Positions 6,425 through 9,467 of a stretch of DNA of 9,467 nucleotides are shown here, piece after piece. A program made the position numbers and the translations under genes. The stretch's first letter is position 1. Each line of letters begins with the position of its first letter. The stretch covers positions 1 to 9,467 of the forward strand of contig CAIOSS010000121.1 of NCBI GenBank assembly GCA_903860995.1, in the 5' to 3' direction. The stretch is from an uncultured delta proteobacterium. Lineage in GTDB: Bacteria > Myxococcota_A > Polyangia > Polyangiales > Ga0077539. The notes beneath the pieces were generated by a model that saw only the letters and a list, made by a program, of their open reading frames with translations, had not been told where the DNA came from and ran no database searches.

Positions 6425-6603
6425 CGTCGCGTGTGCGCGGCGGCGAAGTTCGGGTGCCGCAGGAGGAGCGCGAGGGGACCGTTCTCGCGACGCAGTTCGT
6501 CGGGGCTTTTCGCGCCCGAGGCAACAGCGGCCTCGTCGGCCTCGCGCGACGCCTGCTTCTCGGCGGCGCGGGCGCTGGGGTCGAAGTGGTCGTCGGCGCT
6601 CAT
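6421..6603 (-). CDS. Small charged protein upstream of the nucleotidyltransferase
   Basis: This 60-residue protein starts M-S-A-D-D-H-F-D-P-S-A-R and has a highly charged middle (A-A-E-K-Q-A-S-R-E-A-D-E-A-A, then S-P-D-E-L-R-R-E-N) and a basic end (A-A-H-T-R-R). It is probably helical and soluble. Its stop overlaps the start of the nucleotidyltransferase in a GTGA arrangement, so the two are likely co-translated. I recall similar small E/R-rich proteins with a D/E-x-L-R-R-E-N motif next to nucleotidyltransferase genes in myxobacteria, but I cannot confirm this. It might be an antitoxin-like or adaptor partner; that is inference from gene order and size. Confidence 0.62.
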   Translation of the reverse strand: MSADDHFDPSARAAEKQASREADEAAVASGAKSPDELRRENGPLALLLRHPNFAAAHTRR

Positions 6604-6793
6604 GACGAGGGAAGCCTACGCCGACGGCTCCGGGCCGACAATCGGAGGGCAGCCAGCGCGGGGTTGAGCGCGTTCCCCCGAGGGCGCAGATGGTCACGCA
6701 GCCCGGACACTCGCGCCCCGCGCCGGTTTCGTTTGGAACATCATCCAGCGTGATCAGCCAAGCCGGGATCCCCATCGACGATCGTGACCACGC
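6604..6793. other. Gap between transposase remnant and the small gene
   Basis: About 190 bases hold the expected promoter of the small-protein/nucleotidyltransferase operon (minus strand) and the worn 3' end of the insertion sequence. I see no further gene and no clear promoter boxes. Confidence 0.4.
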
Positions 6794-7724
6794 TCACACC
6801 GCCCACTCCAGGCGCGCCCGCGAGGCGCACAGCCCGAGGAACTGTTTGGCCTCGAAGAAGTAGACCTCCATCGACCACCGGTCCGCGTACCCGGTCAGGA
6901 TCGAGGCCGCATCGGCCTTCGGGGCGGTGCACACGAACACGCGCAGCGGCAGCGTCCCGGTCGTGCAGCGCAACAGCACCACGCGGACCGATGGCGCGCC
7001 CAGGACGCTCCACCACTGCACCTCCGCCGTCTTGACCTGCATCGCGCGTAGGCCGCCGTAGACCCGCGCTTCGATCGCCTCCCACGGGCAGCCCGCGGAG
7101 CACCGCGCGGTTGGTGTCGCCGGAGTCGAGGAGCAGATTGAACGACGCCTCGGGTAACCAGCGGAGCAGGAGCTCGACCAGCGCGCGGGCCTGCTCGGTC
7201 TTGGTGCGGTAGTCGCCGCCGTGGAGCGCGCACTCCTTCTTGCTGCGGTAGAGCCGGAAGAGCAGCGGGATGGCGAAGGGCCGCGGCGAGAAGGGCACCG
7301 TCACCACGAGCGCGCAGGTCACCCAGACGTGGCCGAAGGTGAAGGTCTTGCGCTTGCGGGTGGAGCGCAACGCATCGAGGTGCGTGCCGAGGCCGAAGAC
7401 CGTGGGGCCCTTGTGGGTGCCGAGCGTGTCGTCGATCACGAACTGCAACCGCAGCTTGCGCGCTGCGAGGCGCTCGACAAGCGCCGCGAGCCAGAGCCGG
7501 GCGAGGGCGTCGAGGTCCCACCGCCGTCGGGAGAAGAGGCGGTGGAAGGCGGAGTGCTCCCAGACGGCCGCGGCGCCGCGGACGACGAGGCGCTCGGTGA
7601 GGGCATGGCGCTCGGTGCACAGCACCCACGCCGCCATCAGCAGAAGCCAGCGCGCGAAGGTCGGGGCGGTGAACGCGGGGCGGAAGACTTCCAACGCACG
7701 CAGGAACGTGCGCGCACTGTCCAT
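6794..7724 (-). pseudogene. DDE transposase remnant with internal deletion (IS701/IS4-like)
   Basis: The N-terminal part (ATG at 7724, or GTG at 7730; a GGAGG precedes both) reads through F-V-I-D-D-T-L-G-T-H-K-G-P (first Asp), the G-H-V-W-V segment, and N-L-L-L-D-S-G-D-T-N-R (second Asp), up to V-L-R-G-L-P. Near 7085-7095 the frame changes to one starting P-W-E-A-I-E-A-R-V-Y-G-G and ending R-W-S-M-E-V-Y-F-F-E-A-K-Q-F-L-G (the DDE Glu) with a stop at 6794. In relatives about 50 residues, including a basic G-R-P-x-K-K-G region, lie between these parts; here they are missing, so this is a deletion that also breaks the frame. The C-terminal tail also looks short. The element cannot make an active transposase. 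No terminal inverted repeats were identified. Confidence 0.8.
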
Positions 7725-7737
7725 CGGCACGGAGCCT

Positions 7738-7773
7738 CCGACCGGTGGGGTGGTGTGGTAACGCCACCATCGG
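7738..7773. promoter_or_regulatory. Imperfect inverted repeat upstream of the transposase
   Basis: CCGA-cc-GGTGG at 7738-7748 pairs with CCACC-a-TCGG at 7764-7773 around a short loop. It lies just 5' of the transposase start on the minus strand and could be an end structure of the insertion sequence or an RNA hairpin. I could not find a convincing partner at the other end of the element. Confidence 0.3.
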
Positions 7774-7807
7774 CCAGGAACTCCCGCGCCTCAACCCCTC
7801 CGATCAA

Positions 7808-7822
7808 CGCCCGTCAAGGGCG
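7808..7822 (-). terminator. Short hairpin between the SDR and transposase genes
   Basis: CGCCC-gtcaa-GGGCG is a perfect five-pair stem with a five-base loop. It lies about 85 bases after the SDR stop on the minus strand. It lacks a T-tract, so terminator function is only possible. Confidence 0.3.
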
Positions 7823-7905
7823 AAACCTGAGTCAGAGCACAAGCCCACGGCGTTCACGACTGTCTTCGTTCCCGCGCACGGCGCCGCGGGTCGGGCGATG
7901 GTCCC

Positions 7906-8592
7906 CTACGAGATGTTGACCGAGGCCTCCGCGCGGCGCTGGTGCAGGTCCCAGAAGCGCTCGGCGATGGCGGAGGCCTCGAGCGTCGCGTGCCCGCCGT
8001 CGAAGGTCGTGCCCTTCACGGTGCCGAGCACCACGACCTCGCCCACGTAGACCCCTTCGCCACGGAGCCGCTGGTGCAGCAGCCCCACGGCCTTGTGCTG
8101 CGCGGCCTTCGCCACCGCGAGGCCCATGGCGCCCCACTGCACCGCCATCGCGTCGACCTTGGGGTCGTAGAACGCGAGCCCGCCGCCGGTGACCAGCACC
8201 GCCCCTTTGGCGGCCTTGAGGTCGCCGAGGGCCTCCTGCACGCCCGCGATCATCCCGTGCACGGCCACGTCGAGCGCCGCGCGAAGCTCCTCCGGGCGCG
8301 ACGCCGTGAGGTCGCCGGCGCCGCCGCCGTAGGCGTTCCAGTGGAGCACGGAGACGGGGCCAAGCGCCGCGCGCACCTCGCGCACGAGGGCGCCCACCGC
8401 GGCGGGGTCGCCGAGGTCGCAGGGGAAGGCCCGCGCGGTGATGCCTTCGGCCGTGAGCGCCGCGGCCGCCGCCGTGAGCCGCTCGGCGTTGCGCGCGACG
8501 ATGGCGACCGCGAAGCCCTCGCGCCCGAAGCGCCGCGCGACCGCGTCGGAGATCCCGGGACCGTGACCGCACACGATGATCGTAGGTTGCAT
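7906..8592 (-). CDS. Atypical short-chain dehydrogenase/reductase (SDR) lacking catalytic Ser and Tyr
   Basis: This 228-residue protein has an N-terminal Rossmann fold with the glycine motif C-G-H-G-P-G-I-S (residues 8-15), an A-R-N segment with Arg34 that favours NADP(H), and C-D-L near 58-60 that would contact the adenine. The usual N-N-A-G is H-W-N-A-Y-G-G (85-90). The catalytic Ser position falls in V-L-V-T-G-G-G, and the Y-x-x-x-K motif reads L-A-V-A-K, so only Lys162 remains. A known SDR subgroup with a G-x-G-P-G-(I/L) motif also lacks the Tyr, so this is probably a subgroup trait and not decay. Substrate and even enzyme activity are unknown. It starts at ATG 8592, 12 bases after the stop of the upstream nuclease-like gene, so the two probably form an operon. 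Confidence 0.85.
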   Translation of the reverse strand: MQPTIIVCGHGPGISDAVARRFGREGFAVAIVARNAERLTAAAAALTAEGITARAFPCDLGDPAAVGALVREVRAALGPVSVLHWNAYGGGAGDLTASRPEELRAALDVAVHGMIAGVQEALGDLKAAKGAVLVTGGGLAFYDPKVDAMAVQWGAMGLAVAKAAQHKAVGLLHQRLRGEGVYVGEVVVLGTVKGTTFDGGHATLEASAIAERFWDLHQRRAEASVNIS

Positions 8593-8604
8593 CCCGTGGC
8601 TATA

Positions 8605-9201
8605 TCACGGCGCCGCAGGGCCCCGGTCCACCCCCGCCGGGGGAGAGCCTCCGCGGGAGGGCACCCGCGCGGCGCCGTAGCCCAGCGCCCCGCCGAGCGC
8701 GAGCCACAGCAGCCAGCCGAGGCCCCCGCCGGCCTCGCGCGCCGGGGGCGACGGGAACTCCAGCGAGTGCACCCTCCCGGCGTCGACGTCGACCAGCAGC
8801 ACGCCGTCCACGTCGAAGGCCACCCGGTACTCCAGGAGCTGCCGGCGCGTGGCGGGCGTCTCCAGGCGCGGCGCGTGGCGGCCGGTCTTCACCTCGGCGA
8901 CGAAGCGTCGGCCGTCGCGCTCGACGAGGAAGTCCGCGCGAAGGGCGATGGCGCAGGGCTCGCCGTCGAGGGCCACGTCGTAGGTGACCGGCGCCTGCCG
9001 CGCGACGATCGCGTAGCCCAGGGACACCAGCACGGGCTCGGCGCGCCGCTCGCCGTCGGCCCCGGCCGCGCGGGCGACCTCCAGCCGCCGCCGCGGCAGC
9101 CAGCGCACATACGCGAGCCGCGCCGTCTGCACGAGCGCCAGCAGCACCGCCGCGGCGAGGGCGGCGACGAGCAGCGCGGGGGGGAGGGCGGAGGGGTGCA
9201 C
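8605..9201 (-). CDS. Membrane-anchored PD-(D/E)XK (RecB-like) nuclease-domain protein
   Basis: This 198-residue protein has an N-terminal transmembrane helix (about 8-31), a basic stop (R-W-L-P-R-R-R), a nuclease-like core (about 48-148) and a second transmembrane helix (about 159-178) with a Gly/Pro tail. The core shows G-E-R-R-A-E (Glu51 and Glu55), L-R-A-D-F-L-V-E with Asp90, V-A-E-V-K-T-G with Glu103 and Lys105, and Q-L-L-E-Y with Gln121 and Tyr125. This order matches the PD-(D/E)XK fold including the Q-h-x-x-Y motif of RecB/Cas4-type nucleases. Two helices would hold the domain on one side of the membrane, which is unusual for DNA processing. The GTG at 9201 is the only start before the helix. 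The SDR gene follows after 12 bases. Confidence 0.75.
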   Translation of the reverse strand: MHPSALPPALLVAALAAAVLLALVQTARLAYVRWLPRRRLEVARAAGADGERRAEPVLVSLGYAIVARQAPVTYDVALDGEPCAIALRADFLVERDGRRFVAEVKTGRHAPRLETPATRRQLLEYRVAFDVDGVLLVDVDAGRVHSLEFPSPPAREAGGGLGWLLWLALGGALGYGAARVPSRGGSPPAGVDRGPAAP

Positions 9202-9222
9202 GCGGCGGCGACTGTGGCGCCA

Positions 9223-9231
9223 GGGGGGGGG
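9223..9231. repeat. G9 homopolymer tract upstream of the nuclease-like gene
   Basis: Nine consecutive G (C on the coding strand) lie 22 bases before the GTG start, in the 54-base gap between two minus-strand genes. Tracts of this length can vary in copy number and could alter promoter or leader spacing. Confidence 0.6.
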
Positions 9232-9255
9232 AGGGCGTCCAGGATTGCGCAGGCG

Positions 9256-9467
9256 TCAGTCGTCGACCGCAGTGGGCGCCCAGGCGCCGTCGACGCCCTG
9301 ACGCTCCAGCACCACCGCGTCGCCGACGAGCGCCACCCGGTGCGCCGCCCCGTCGTCGCCCGCGCCGCAGGCGATGGCCGCCCCGTCGGCGCGGATCACC
9401 GCCGCGATCACCTGCAGCGCGGTGCCCCCGGCGCGCAGCGCAGCCGCCGCGTCGTCGGGGCGCTGCA
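9256..9467 (-). CDS. C-terminal end of an unrecognised protein (cut by window edge)
   Basis: The minus strand is open from the window edge to a TGA at 9256-9258, giving about 70 residues. The readable part is D-D-A-A-A-A-L-R-A-G-G, then A-L-Q-V-I-A-A-V-I-R-A-D-G-A-A-I-A-C-G-A-G-D-D-G, V-A-L-V-G-D-A-V-V-L-E, and a final V-D-G-A-W-A-P-T-A-V-D-D. It alternates short strands and acidic turns, with strong third-position G/C bias, so it is probably a genuine coding end. No family is recognisable from this fragment. It lies 54 bases upstream of the membrane nuclease-like gene and may share its transcript. Confidence 0.55.
   Translation of the reverse strand, partial: QRPDDAAAALRAGGTALQVIAAVIRADGAAIACGAGDDGAAHRVALVGDAVVLERQGVDGAWAPTAVDD

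Noticed and set aside
4826..6667. A 613-residue plus-strand open frame
   Set aside because: It runs antisense to the DUF4139 and nucleotidyltransferase genes, with Arg/Ser-rich shadow composition and no domain.
7745..8050. A 101-residue plus-strand frame between transposase and SDR
   Set aside because: It overlaps the SDR 3' end antisense and shows no domain or codon bias of its own.

Overview
The window is about 9.5 kb of very GC-rich DNA with strong third-position G/C bias. The gene content fits a soil-type Myxococcota (deltaproteobacterial) chromosome: a secreted lipoprotein, DUF2834, DUF4139, Uma2, an atypical SDR, and many small toxin- or nuclease-like genes. That assignment is an inference from style and family content; there is no rRNA or tRNA to anchor it. 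It reads as an accessory, rearranged region in which intact short genes sit among broken ones.

Layout. 107-925 (+) is a lipoprotein of unknown function. 1084-1425 (+) is a DUF2834 membrane protein. 1441-1977 (-) is a DUF4336-like gene broken by two single-base shifts in C/G runs. 2136-2674 (-) is a two-gene toxin-antitoxin module (ParE/RelE-type toxin and its antitoxin) followed by a roughly 500-base gene-poor stretch. 3311-3439 (+) is only the last 42 codons of ruvC. 3458-4578 (+) is a Uma2-family nuclease with a stop/start overlap to a membrane protein. 4606-5545 (-) is a DUF4139 (MuiA-like) gene without its N-terminal half. 5618-6603 (-) is a small charged protein overlapping a nucleotidyltransferase. 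6794-7724 (-) is a DDE transposase with an internal deletion. 7906-9201 (-) is a membrane-anchored PD-(D/E)XK/RecB-like protein followed by an SDR lacking the usual catalytic Ser and Tyr. 9256-9467 (-) is the C-terminal end of an unrecognised protein.

The main non-gene signal is a dispersed repeat of about 130 bp. Two nearly full copies (2011-2139 and 3181-3310) align base for base with about 86% identity by hand count and differ by one inserted C. A third, left-end-only copy of 45 bp lies at 5547-5591. All three are in the same orientation. The right end of one copy supplies the stop codon of the ParE toxin. The right end of another abuts the ruvC fragment exactly. The short copy sits just beyond the point where the DUF4139 protein is cut. 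The two long copies bracket the toxin-antitoxin module as direct repeats. The simplest reading is that this element family marks past insertion or recombination breakpoints that moved or trimmed genes here.

No CRISPR array, tRNA, rRNA or riboswitch was seen. Any link between the Uma2, nucleotidyltransferase, toxin-antitoxin and RecB-like genes as one defence locus is not supported, because they lie in separate short operons on both strands.
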